From: an uncultured Pelagibacteraceae bacterium
GTDB taxonomy: Bacteria > Pseudomonadota > Alphaproteobacteria > Pelagibacterales > Pelagibacteraceae
Direction of reading: 5' to 3'
DNA length: 40,006 bases
Assembly (NCBI GenBank): GCA_902566755.1
Contig: CACFJR010000008.1
Coordinates: 1-40,006, forward strand
Shown: one piece after another, positions 8,135 through 15,968 of the stretch
How the letters are laid out: each line of letters opens with the position of its first letter
How positions within the stretch are numbered: position 1 is the stretch's first letter
Program-made: the position numbers and the translations under genes
The notes under the pieces: model-generated
What the model saw: the letters and a program-made list of their open reading frames with translations, nothing else
The model's database searches: none
Told to the model about the DNA's origin: nothing

Positions 8135-9280
8135 ATGAATGGACCCTTGAAAGACGTATTAGTTTTAGACCTAACTCGAGTGCTGGTTGGTCCTTATTGT
8201 ACTATGATTTTGTCAGATTTAGGCGCCAGAGTAATTAAAGTTGAGGCACCTGAAATTGGAGATGACTCTAGAAAATTTGGACCTTTCATTGATGACCAGT
8301 CTGCATACTTTATGTCCCTTAATAGAGGAAAAGAAAGTATAGCTCTAAATTTAAAAAATTCAGAAGACAAAAAAATTTTTGAACAAATACTTAAAAAAGC
8401 AGATGTGTTAGTTGAAAATTTTAAACCTGGAACATTAGAAAAATGGGGATTTGGTTGGAAAGATTTATGTAAAAAATATCCAAAATTAATTTATGCATCT
8501 GCATCAGGTTTTGGTCAAACAGGTCCATTAAGAGAATTACCTGCATATGATATGGTTGTTCAAGGAATGGGTGGATTAATGAGTGTAACAGGTCAACCAA
8601 ATTCTGAACCTACAAGAGTTGGAACATCAATTGGTGATATTACAGCTGGTTTGTTTACTGCAATTGGTGTTAACGCAGCATTATATGACAGGAAGAAAAC
8701 AGGTAAAGGAACTTATATAGATGTTTCGATGCTTGATTGTCAAATTGCAATTTTAGAAAATGCAATTGCAAGATACTTGGCAAAGAATGAAATACCTAAG
8801 CCAATGGGATCGCGTCATCCATCAATAGCACCTTTTGAGGCCTTTAAAACAAAAGATAGTCATATTATAATAGCTGCGGGTAACGACAAGCTTTTTGAAA
8901 AACTTTGTCAAGTTTTGAAAATTAATGATATTTCAAAAAACGAAAAATTCAAAACAAATTCATCTAGAGCTCAAAATATGGATGAACTAAAGAAGATTTT
9001 AGAAAAAGAACTTTTAATTAAAAATACAAATGAATGGGTCTCATTGATGGAAAAAGAAAAGATTCCTTGTGGTCCAATTTATAATATTAAACAGGCTGTA
9101 GAAAATCCTCAAATCAAAGCAAGAAATATGATCGTAAATTCGTACCATAAAAAAATTGGTGAATTTAAAACTGCTGGTAACCCCATAAAAATGTCTAATT
9201 ATAAAGATGAAGAAAAAAGAGGCGATATACCAGATTTAGATGAACATAGAGAAAAAATAATTAAAGAGTTTTGTAATTAA
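8135..9280 (+). CDS. CaiB/BaiF family CoA-transferase (class III)
   Basis: A family III CoA-transferase of 381 residues, the normal length. These enzymes move CoA between acyl groups (formyl-CoA, carnitine, succinyl-CoA and others) through an aspartyl-CoA intermediate. Motifs: VLDLTRVLVGPYCTMILSDLG and ARVIKVEAPEIGDDSR at the N-terminus; the catalytic Asp168 in VGTSIGDITAGLF; and ASASGFGQTGP. I place the start at the ATG at 8135; a TTG four codons upstream (8123) is possible but less likely. The gene is divergent from the TRAP operon, with a shared 92-base spacer, so it may activate an acid taken up by that transporter (inference). Its 3' end overlaps cmk by 20 bases on the opposite strand. 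The acyl substrate cannot be assigned. Confidence 0.92.
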   Translation: MNGPLKDVLVLDLTRVLVGPYCTMILSDLGARVIKVEAPEIGDDSRKFGPFIDDQSAYFMSLNRGKESIALNLKNSEDKKIFEQILKKADVLVENFKPGTLEKWGFGWKDLCKKYPKLIYASASGFGQTGPLRELPAYDMVVQGMGGLMSVTGQPNSEPTRVGTSIGDITAGLFTAIGVNAALYDRKKTGKGTYIDVSMLDCQIAILENAIARYLAKNEIPKPMGSRHPSIAPFEAFKTKDSHIIIAAGNDKLFEKLCQVLKINDISKNEKFKTNSSRAQNMDELKKILEKELLIKNTNEWVSLMEKEKIPCGPIYNIKQAVENPQIKARNMIVNSYHKKIGEFKTAGNPIKMSNYKDEEKRGDIPDLDEHREKIIKEFCN

Positions 9281-9902
9281 TTTTTTCTATCTCCTGGGAC
9301 ATTTTAAGTAATACTTTTTTTTTATTTAGCTTATCAGTTCTAATTAAAATAGCATCTCTCATTTTTTTTAATGGTGAATGTTTTCTTTTTTTATCAAGTC
9401 TAGTTCTTATACTTAAGCTTTTTTTAACATCTTTAAGAGGAACTTTTTTCCTCAAATCTTTCCATCTTCTAATGGAGGCTTCATTTAAATTACAAGTAAA
9501 GTAAAAAGCTAAGTCATAACGGGGATTTTTTTTCAATATAGTGCTAGCAATGTCTCTACCTTCAACACATATTCTTTTATTTTTTTTGATAATCTTTTTT
9601 TGAAATATTTTCATAATTTCTCTAACACCTTTATTTTTAGCTAAATAACCAACATGATTGCTTATTTCCTGTGAATGTAGAGATTGCTTTTTTATTTTAT
9701 TATATGAGATATTTTTAAATTTCTTTTTTAAAAACGGAACTATTTTTTTCGGCTTATGCTTAATAACAATTTTACTCGCATATCTGTACAATAATCCAGA
9801 ATTTATAAGAAAAAGTTTATATTTTTTTGAAACTAATTTTGCGCCTGTGCTTTTACCACTAGCAGCTTCTCCATCACACGCAATTCTTAAAGACTTATTC
9901 AT
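9261..9902 (-). CDS. cmk: Cytidylate kinase (CMP/dCMP kinase)
   Basis: A 213-residue nucleoside monophosphate kinase that phosphorylates CMP and dCMP with ATP. The P-loop GEAASGKS is at 11-18, preceded by RIACD as in Cmk; INSGLLYRYAS matches the family's D-T/S-G-x-x-YR CMP-binding block; CVEGRDIAST is the typical GRDIGT region; RRWKDLRKK and IRTRLDKKRKHSPLKKMRDA match the lid and the DxxR-x-x-SPL region (family D-R-D-x-x-R). In the last block the usual first Asp is replaced, so it is a diverged copy. The protein is unusually rich in lysine. Its end overlaps the CoA-transferase gene on the other strand by 20 bases. Confidence 0.88.
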   Translation of the reverse strand: MNKSLRIACDGEAASGKSTGAKLVSKKYKLFLINSGLLYRYASKIVIKHKPKKIVPFLKKKFKNISYNKIKKQSLHSQEISNHVGYLAKNKGVREIMKIFQKKIIKKNKRICVEGRDIASTILKKNPRYDLAFYFTCNLNEASIRRWKDLRKKVPLKDVKKSLSIRTRLDKKRKHSPLKKMRDAILIRTDKLNKKKVLLKMSQEIEKINYKTL

Positions 9903-9949
9903 TAAAACTATGTTTTTTTAAATAACTTATTTTGATTATGATTGAAATA

Positions 9950-10477
9950 TTATTGTTCTGAATTCTCTGGGTTATCAGCTTCTTGCTGATCGTTTTCAGC
10001 TATTTCATCAAGAGAAACTTCATTACTTTCCTCAACTCCACTCTCTTCAGCTGGAGCATCATTTGATTGAGGTGCATTAGCATTTTGTAATTCAGCTAAG
10101 TCCTCTTTTGAAACTTGAATTTTTTCAGGAACTTTTCTTGCTCTTTTAGAAGGTAAAATAGGTGTTCCACTTTTTGAGATTTCACCTTTGTATAAGTTCT
10201 CAAAATCATCTCCAATATCTTCGTCTTCTTCACTTAAATCATCAACTTGCTCGATATGTTTTCTTAGTTTATAAACAGCACTATCCGTTAACTCATTTGT
10301 TTTGACATTTTCATTTGCGATTTCTCTTAGTGCGATAACAGTATTTTTATCGTTATCTTTTTCAACACTCGGTTCAATTCCAGAATTTAATTGAGTAGCT
10401 CTTTCCTTTGCAACTAAAACTAATTCATAAGGGCTGTCTACTTTATCGATACAATCTTCTACAGTTACTCTAGCCAT
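9950..10477 (-). CDS. rpoZ: RNA polymerase omega subunit with a long acidic tail
   Basis: Residues 1-60 ([44 protein letters not shown]) are a textbook alphaproteobacterial omega subunit, which binds the beta-prime C-terminus and helps polymerase assembly. The protein is 175 residues, against about 90 in E. coli and roughly 115-135 in many alphaproteobacteria. Residues about 77-100 and 125-175 form an acidic, low-complexity tail rich in Glu, Asp, Asn, Ser and Ala, with a short basic stretch ([10 protein letters not shown]) near 110-119. The start is fixed by the conserved [16 protein letters not shown] lies about 10 bases upstream of the ATG, so the message may be nearly leaderless. Confidence 0.93.
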   Translation of the reverse strand: MARVTVEDCIDKVDSPYELVLVAKERATQLNSGIEPSVEKDNDKNTVIALREIANENVKTNELTDSAVYKLRKHIEQVDDLSEEDEDIGDDFENLYKGEISKSGTPILPSKRARKVPEKIQVSKEDLAELQNANAPQSNDAPAEESGVEESNEVSLDEIAENDQQEADNPENSEQ

Positions 10478-10519
10478 GCGGTGTATTTATACTCTGAGGT
10501 CTATAAAATCAAGGTGTTT

Positions 10520-11722
10520 TTATAAAATCGTTGGATTGAGTTTGTTTTTAATTAAAAACAGTAAAATTAAGGAAATTAAAATATAGCCTCCAGAAATCAT
10601 AGATATCTGCTCTATAGAAAAGTCAAAGTCTATCATTAGTCCAAATAAAGCAGTTCCAAACGCAGTTGAAAATACCATTAATGCAGTAGTTATAGCTTTA
10701 ATTGATCCTATAAATTTAACTCCATACAATTCAGCCCATGTTGATGAACCTAAAACGTTAGCAAAACCATTTGATACTCCAATTAATCCAAGAAAGAAAA
10801 ATGAGGAAACAGGCGATTGAAAGTAAATTAAAATTAATAAAGAAATCAAAATAGGGATATTCATGTATATCAGGAGTTTTCTACTTGTGAATTTATCAAT
10901 CAAATAGCCAGCAACAAACAAAGTTAACACTGATGCTATTGAATAAACCATAAATGATTGAGCGATAGTATATTCACCCCAGTTTTTTGCAGTCAGAATA
11001 AATGATTGATAAACAAATATGCCTGTAGCTATCCAAGGCATTGCTAGCATATTTAATGCTATAATAATAAATCTATAATCTTTAATAACTTCAGATCTTT
11101 TCCATTGTTTTATATTTTCTTTAATAACTTTATTATCATCCTCTCTTGATGAAAGTTTGACCTCTTTAACTAAAAAGTAAGATACTAAAGGGAGAAAAAA
11201 AATTATGGCCACTGAGATAACGATCCATATATTTCTCCAATCCATTATCGTTAGAGCATAAATTATTGTAACAGGCATTAAAAATTCTGCAGTAGATAAG
11301 CCAAACCATCCAGTACTAAGTGCTTTGCCCCGAGTATTTGAAAAGTACCTAGATATTGTAGTTGTAGCTGTATGAGACATCATACCTTGACCAGAAAATC
11401 TCATAAGTAATATTGCAATAAAAAGAAACGTTATTGAATTAATCTTTGAAAAAGTAAACGTTGAAATTGCAAGCAACGATATAACAAAAAAAGAAAATTT
11501 TAAGACATCAAAGTCATCAATTTTTTTTCCAACCCAAATTAAAATTATACTACTTAATAAAGTTGCTGATGCATAAATTGAGCCAAATTGTCCATGAGTA
11601 ATATCTAATTCATTTCTTATACTTTCGTTGAACAATCCTAGAAAAAAACTCTGTCCAAAGCTTGAAAAAAATGTAAATATAAAACCAAAAATAATTACTT
11701 TAATACTTAAATTTTTTAACAT
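10520..11722 (-). CDS. Major facilitator superfamily transporter
   Basis: A 400-residue protein with about 12 hydrophobic segments in two six-helix halves. The A-motif-like loop between helices 2 and 3 is WVGKKIDDFDVLK, and the corresponding loop in the second half is LFVAGYLIDKFTSRKLLI. Overall it resembles MFS proteins of the oxalate/formate-antiporter or monocarboxylate type, though the substrate cannot be read. The start codon is fixed because the first membrane helix begins at about residue 7. It is divergent from the hydroxyacid dehydrogenase at 11729, with only 6 bases between the two start codons, so the two genes may be coregulated and handle a related compound (inference). Confidence 0.88.
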   Translation of the reverse strand: MLKNLSIKVIIFGFIFTFFSSFGQSFFLGLFNESIRNELDITHGQFGSIYASATLLSSIILIWVGKKIDDFDVLKFSFFVISLLAISTFTFSKINSITFLFIAILLMRFSGQGMMSHTATTTISRYFSNTRGKALSTGWFGLSTAEFLMPVTIIYALTIMDWRNIWIVISVAIIFFLPLVSYFLVKEVKLSSREDDNKVIKENIKQWKRSEVIKDYRFIIIALNMLAMPWIATGIFVYQSFILTAKNWGEYTIAQSFMVYSIASVLTLFVAGYLIDKFTSRKLLIYMNIPILISLLILIYFQSPVSSFFFLGLIGVSNGFANVLGSSTWAELYGVKFIGSIKAITTALMVFSTAFGTALFGLMIDFDFSIEQISMISGGYILISLILLFLIKNKLNPTIL

Positions 11723-11728
11723 TAAATT

Positions 11729-12598
11729 ATGTCTTGTAACGTTGCTTTCATTGGTCTTGGTGTAATGGGATATCCCATGGCTGGATATATATCAAAAGGT
11801 GGACACAATGTAACTGTTTATAATAGAACAGGAGCTAAAGCTGACAAATGGCTGAAAGATTTTAAAGGAAAAAAAGCTGACACCCCTAAAGATGCTGCAA
11901 AAGATGCTGATTATGTTTTTACATGTGTAGGAAACGATAACGATCTAAGAGAAGTTACATTTGGACAAAATGGAATATTCAAATCCATAAAAAAAGGTAC
12001 AGTATATATTGATAACACGACTGCATCAGCAACAATAGCAAGAGAAATTTATTCACACGCAAAAAAAAATGGTTTTGGTTTTTTAGATGCACCCGTATCT
12101 GGTGGTCAAGCAGGTGCTGAGAATGGAGCATTAACTGTAATGGTTGGTGGAGATCAAGAAGATTTTGATAAAGCATTAGATAAAATTGATTGTTATAGCA
12201 AAAAAGTTAAGTTGTTAGGTAAATCTGGTTCAGGTCAATTGGCAAAGATGGTTAATCAAATTTGTATTGCAGGATTAGTACAAGGATTATCTGAAGCAAT
12301 TAACTTTGGTCAAAAAGCAGGATTAAATATGGAAGATGTTATTGAAGTTATTTCAAAAGGCGCTGCTCAGTCTTGGCAAATGGAGAACCGATATAAAACA
12401 ATGTTAGAAGATAAATTTGATTTTGGATTTGCTGTAGATTGGATGAGAAAAGATCTTAGAATTGCAATGGAAGAAGCAAAAAATAATGGCTCACTATTAC
12501 CGATCACAGAAATAATTGATAAGTATTACGCTGAAGTTCAGGATATGGGTGGTAAAAGATGGGATACTTCAAGCTTAATAAAAAGATTTAGAAAGTAA
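11729..12598 (+). CDS. 3-hydroxyisobutyrate dehydrogenase family NAD(P)-dependent oxidoreductase
   Basis: A beta-hydroxyacid dehydrogenase of 289 residues, the standard length. The Rossmann motif FIGLGVMGYPMA is at 8-18, the substrate-binding DAPVSGGQAGAENG at 120-133, and the catalytic lysine is Lys173 in GSGQLAKMVNQ. Family members oxidise 3-hydroxyisobutyrate, tartronate semialdehyde (as 2-hydroxy-3-oxopropionate reductase), or related hydroxyacids; the sequence alone does not decide which. It is followed after 4 bases by a pyridoxamine-oxidase-like gene, so the two are probably cotranscribed. The start cannot be further downstream because residue 13 is inside the nucleotide-binding motif. 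Confidence 0.92.
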   Translation: MSCNVAFIGLGVMGYPMAGYISKGGHNVTVYNRTGAKADKWLKDFKGKKADTPKDAAKDADYVFTCVGNDNDLREVTFGQNGIFKSIKKGTVYIDNTTASATIAREIYSHAKKNGFGFLDAPVSGGQAGAENGALTVMVGGDQEDFDKALDKIDCYSKKVKLLGKSGSGQLAKMVNQICIAGLVQGLSEAINFGQKAGLNMEDVIEVISKGAAQSWQMENRYKTMLEDKFDFGFAVDWMRKDLRIAMEEAKNNGSLLPITEIIDKYYAEVQDMGGKRWDTSSLIKRFRK

Positions 12599-12602
12599 AA
12601 GT

Positions 12603-13202
12603 ATGCAGCCTGCGTACTATGAAGACTTCACAGAGATAAAGAAGAAAATCTGGTCAATGCTAGATGATGCAGTGACTAATAGAAGTTCTCAATTTAGAAT
12701 TCCAACTTTTATATGTGGTCATAATAACGATATAGATGGAAGAATTGTTGTTTTAAGAAAGTCAGACCAACAAAACAATTTAGTTCAATTCCATAGTGAT
12801 ATTAGATCAGATAAAATTCAATTACTTAAAAATAACCCTAATGCAGCACTTTTGTTTTATGATAAAGATGAAAAAATTCAGGTTCGACTAAAAGTAAACT
12901 GTATTATTAATTATAATAACGATATTACGAAAAATTCTTGGGAAAAAACTCAACATATAAGTCGGAAATGTTATTTGGTTGATAACGGTCCAGGAACAGA
13001 ATCTGATATTCCAACATCAGGACTAAAACCTGAGTTAGATAATTTTGATTATACAAAAGAGCAAAGTGAAGAAGGTTATAAAAACTTCACTGTAATACAA
13101 TGTAAAATAAAATCTATTGAGTGGTTATATCTTGCCGCAAAAGGTCATCGAAGAGCAAAATTTGATTTGGAAAGTAATAAAGATACTTGGTTAGTGCCCT
13201 AG
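12603..13202 (+). CDS. Pyridoxamine 5'-phosphate oxidase-like FMN-binding protein
   Basis: A 199-residue split-barrel flavoprotein of the PNPOx-like family. Family features are the opening IWSMLDDAVTNRSSQFRIP, then GRIVVLRKSD and LVQFHSDIRSDKIQLL with the Arg/Lys FMN phosphate contacts, NPNAALLFYDKDEKIQVRLK, and the C-terminal IEWLYLAAKGHRRAKFDLE (family W-L-x-L-x-x-x-x-H-R-R). The C-terminal region matches the PNPOx-like proteins more than classical PdxH, so a role in vitamin B6 metabolism is possible but not certain. It follows the dehydrogenase after 4 bases. Its TAG stop and the stop of the convergent gene share the palindrome CTAG at 13199-13202. Confidence 0.8.
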   Translation: MQPAYYEDFTEIKKKIWSMLDDAVTNRSSQFRIPTFICGHNNDIDGRIVVLRKSDQQNNLVQFHSDIRSDKIQLLKNNPNAALLFYDKDEKIQVRLKVNCIINYNNDITKNSWEKTQHISRKCYLVDNGPGTESDIPTSGLKPELDNFDYTKEQSEEGYKNFTVIQCKIKSIEWLYLAAKGHRRAKFDLESNKDTWLVP

Positions 13203-13795
13203 TCTTTAATTTTTCTAATTAGTAGACTGGTCATTGATCTTTTTTTACAAAACTTATAGTCATTATCTCCTAATTTTTTTCCAGTTGCATCATCGAATAA
13301 TTTCCAATTAAATTTCACACAACTTGTTGGTTTTTTTCCCAAATTTAATATCTTTAGCTCTACGGTTCTTGGTCCACGATCTGTAACTGAGAAAGTTCTT
13401 GTCTCACCTTTTTTCCACCAACCTAGCGGAAACTTGCATCCATTTTTTATATATTTAGTTCCAGACCTTCTCTGGTCATACACTCTTCCCAAGCACTGTC
13501 CATCATTAGTCACTGTAAAAAGCTGAGTTTTTTTTACTCTACCCTGTTTATTTTTTTTAGTTCTTTTATAAACTTTAATAATTTCTTTGGATCCCGGGGC
13601 TCTCCAATCTATAGGACCAACAATTTTTTTTCTTCTCTTTTCACCAAATACAAGATCTGCAGGTGTAAACCTTATTTCAGTATCATCTCTGATGTCACCT
13701 CCGGTAAACAGTTCGAGTGGTATAAATCTTTCATTAGATTGTGCATTAGCCGTAAATAAAAATAAAAGTAAAAATAAAAATATTTTTTTCATCAT
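13199..13795 (-). CDS. Hypothetical secreted protein
   Basis: A 198-residue protein of no family I recognise. The first 19 or so residues (MMKKIFLFLLLFLFTANA) are a signal peptide, so it should be exported to the periplasm or beyond. The mature part is basic, with many Lys and Arg, and has four Cys (near GQCLG, NGCKF, TSCVKF and FCKKR), which could form two disulfides in the periplasm. No membrane segments or repeats follow. The start could be the second Met. It is immediately upstream-adjacent to the gamma-carbonic anhydrase gene (one reads into the next on the minus strand without a gap). Confidence 0.75.
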   Translation of the reverse strand: MMKKIFLFLLLFLFTANAQSNERFIPLELFTGGDIRDDTEIRFTPADLVFGEKRRKKIVGPIDWRAPGSKEIIKVYKRTKKNKQGRVKKTQLFTVTNDGQCLGRVYDQRRSGTKYIKNGCKFPLGWWKKGETRTFSVTDRGPRTVELKILNLGKKPTSCVKFNWKLFDDATGKKLGDNDYKFCKKRSMTSLLIRKIKD

Positions 13796-14308
13796 TTAAA
13801 ATACACTTTTAGAATATTTTTTCCAATTGTCTTGATAATGTTTAGTGTTTTCAAACACCGCTTTTTTTTCTTCTTCAGTTACTTGTCTAATAATTTTTCC
13901 TGGGGATCCTACAACTAAAGAGTTATCGGGTATTTCTTTATTCTCTGTAATCAAAGCCTTTGCACCTATAATACAATTTTTTCCTATCTTTGCTTTGTTG
14001 AGGATCACTGCACCAATTCCAATTAAACTATTGTCACCAATTGTGCATCCATGAAGCATCACTAAATGTCCAATGGTTACATTTTTTCCAACCTTTAAAG
14101 GACAACCTGGATCAGTGTGTAAAACACAACCATCCTGTACGTTTGAGCCCTCACCTATATGAATATTTTCAATGTCACCTCTTAAGGTTGCATTAAACCA
14201 AACACTTGTATTTTTATCTAATGTTACATCTCCAATAATAACAGCATTAGGTGCTACCCAATTTTCGCCAGAGTTTTTTGGTTTTTTGTTTTCCAAATCG
14301 TAAAACAT
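13796..14308 (-). CDS. Gamma-class carbonic anhydrase family protein (left-handed beta-helix)
   Basis: A 170-residue hexapeptide-repeat protein. The repeat runs from about 18 to 125 with I/V-G-x-x-x units such as IIGDVTL, IGEGSNV, VGKNVTIGH and IGAKALI. Three histidines in the positions of the Cam-type zinc ligands are present: His64 (VLHTDPG), His81 and His86 (IGHLVMLHG), and the Arg in NATLRGD is conserved. Bacterial homologues are called gamma-CA-like, YrdA or PaaY; some hydrate CO2 and others show little activity, so the activity is a prediction. It is divergent from a thioredoxin-fold gene, with only 17 bases between the starts. Confidence 0.88.
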   Translation of the reverse strand: MFYDLENKKPKNSGENWVAPNAVIIGDVTLDKNTSVWFNATLRGDIENIHIGEGSNVQDGCVLHTDPGCPLKVGKNVTIGHLVMLHGCTIGDNSLIGIGAVILNKAKIGKNCIIGAKALITENKEIPDNSLVVGSPGKIIRQVTEEEKKAVFENTKHYQDNWKKYSKSVF

Positions 14309-14325
14309 AATTTATATATTCTAAC

Positions 14326-14880
14326 ATGGCACTTTTAAAAACTCCAATATGTGATTTCGGTCTGAATGCAATAGATTTTAAGCTTAAATCAATTAATGGG
14401 GAATTATTAACATTGAATGATGTCAAAGGCGATAATGGAACTTTGATAATGTTTATTTGCAATCATTGCCCTTATGTAAAAGCTATAATAAGGGAACTTG
14501 CAGATGATTGCGCAAAACTTAAAGAAGATGGCATTAACTCAGTTGCTATAATGTCAAATGATACCAAAAACTATCCTGAAGACTCTTTTGAAAATATGAA
14601 AAAGTTTTCTGCAAGATATAACTTTTCATTTCCTTATTTAATTGATGAAACACAAGAAATCGCAAAAAAATACGATGCAGTTTGTACTCCAGACTTCTTT
14701 GGCTACAACAAAAACCTTGAACTTAATTACAGAGGAAGAATAAGGGAATTAAATGATTTAAAACCTGTTGGTTCAGGTGACAGTGAGTTGCTTAAGTCAA
14801 TGAAGCTAATTGCTAAAACTCAACAAGGTCCGAAGGAACAATATCCTAGTATGGGATGCAGTATAAAATGGTTTAAATAA
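14326..14880 (+). CDS. Thioredoxin-fold / AhpC-TSA-like redox protein
   Basis: A 184-residue cytoplasmic protein (no signal peptide) with a thioredoxin fold. The redox motif is C-N-H-C in LIMFICNHCPYVKA (about residues 42-55), placed after strand beta-1 as in the family, and VCTPDFFGYNKNLEL provides the cis-Pro region. It belongs to the group annotated as thioredoxin family or redoxin-domain proteins, often with a C-terminal QGPKEQYPSMGCSIKW-type ending, which is visible here. The role is likely thiol-disulfide exchange or peroxide reduction; the target is unknown. Its stop overlaps the start of the next gene by one base (TAATG). Confidence 0.85.
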   Translation: MALLKTPICDFGLNAIDFKLKSINGELLTLNDVKGDNGTLIMFICNHCPYVKAIIRELADDCAKLKEDGINSVAIMSNDTKNYPEDSFENMKKFSARYNFSFPYLIDETQEIAKKYDAVCTPDFFGYNKNLELNYRGRIRELNDLKPVGSGDSELLKSMKLIAKTQQGPKEQYPSMGCSIKWFK

Positions 14881-15968
14881 TGAATTTAATTATCACAAGA
14901 AATTTTCCACCTGATGTTGGAGGTATGCAAAATCTTATGTTTGGCCTTACAAAATCACTGTCGGAACATATGATGGTTAAAGTATTTGCTGATGAACATT
15001 ATCAACAGGAGAAATTTGATGAAGATTTATCATTTTCAATTGAAAGAGTTGGAGGTCCAAAAATCTTTAGAAAATTTAGAAAAGCTTCATTAATTAATAA
15101 TTACCTACAAAAAAATACCAAAGTGAAAAATATCATCTCTGATCATTGGAAAAGTTTAGAAAACATCAATACCAAAATAAAAAAAACATGTCTTATTCAC
15201 TCTAAAGAGATAAATCATAAAAAAGATTCTTTTCTTAATAAACGAGTTGTTAGAGTTTTAAACAACTGCGATCATATCATTGCAAATTCAAACTTCACAA
15301 AAAATCTAGGTATTGAAATAGGTGTTAATGGGGAAAAAATCAAAGTTATTAACCCAGGTGTATTTCCAAAAGAAGAAGTAAATCCAAAAATTGATGAAAA
15401 AATATTGAAGAAACTTGAGGGTAAAGAGCCAAGACTAATTACTGTTGCTAGATTTGATAGAAGAAAAAATCATGAAAAAATAATTATGTCTTTGAGAAAT
15501 TTGAAAGAAATTTACCCAAACATAATTTATATTTGTATTGGTCAAGGCGATACTTTGGAGTCTCAGAAAAAACTTATTAAAGAATTAAAACTTGAAAGTA
15601 ACGTTATATTTTTGAAGGATTTAACAAAAGATGAAAAAAACTCTTACTTAAAAAATTCAAATGTTTTTGTTATGCCATCAATTTCTTATAAAAAATCTGT
15701 AGAGGGATTTGGAATTGTCTATGTTGAAGCTGCTCAATATGGAGTTCCATCAATTGGTGGAAAGGTTGGTGGTGCGTCTGACGCAATTGTCAATAATGAA
15801 ACTGGCCTACTTTGTGATGGAAATAACATGGATGAAATCTATCAAAGTTTAGTTGATATATTGCATAATAATAAATTTAAGGTTTTGGGAAAAAAAGCAG
15901 AAGAAAATGCAAAAAAATTTCTTTGGCCAGAAATCTTAAAAAAATATTTAGAAATTTTAAAGAACTAA
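14880..15968 (+). CDS. Glycosyltransferase family 4 (GT-B fold)
   Basis: A 362-residue GT-B glycosyltransferase. The N-terminal half opens with TRNFPPDVGGMQNLMFGL, the donor half has LITVARFDRRKNHEKI, and the retaining-GT4 E-x7-E motif is EGFGIVYVEA. Such enzymes transfer sugars from nucleotide donors to lipopolysaccharide, capsule or lipid acceptors. It is translationally linked to the redox protein upstream (one-base overlap) and overlaps the convergent GT9 gene by 12 bases. Donor and acceptor are unknown; with the GT9 gene it suggests surface glycan assembly away from the sugar island. Confidence 0.9.
   Translation: MNLIITRNFPPDVGGMQNLMFGLTKSLSEHMMVKVFADEHYQQEKFDEDLSFSIERVGGPKIFRKFRKASLINNYLQKNTKVKNIISDHWKSLENINTKIKKTCLIHSKEINHKKDSFLNKRVVRVLNNCDHIIANSNFTKNLGIEIGVNGEKIKVINPGVFPKEEVNPKIDEKILKKLEGKEPRLITVARFDRRKNHEKIIMSLRNLKEIYPNIIYICIGQGDTLESQKKLIKELKLESNVIFLKDLTKDEKNSYLKNSNVFVMPSISYKKSVEGFGIVYVEAAQYGVPSIGGKVGGASDAIVNNETGLLCDGNNMDEIYQSLVDILHNNKFKVLGKKAEENAKKFLWPEILKKYLEILKN

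Noticed and set aside
10478-10519. Promoter TTGATT / TATAAA before rpoZ
   Set aside because: The spacing is 15 bases, which is short, and such matches arise by chance in AT-rich DNA.
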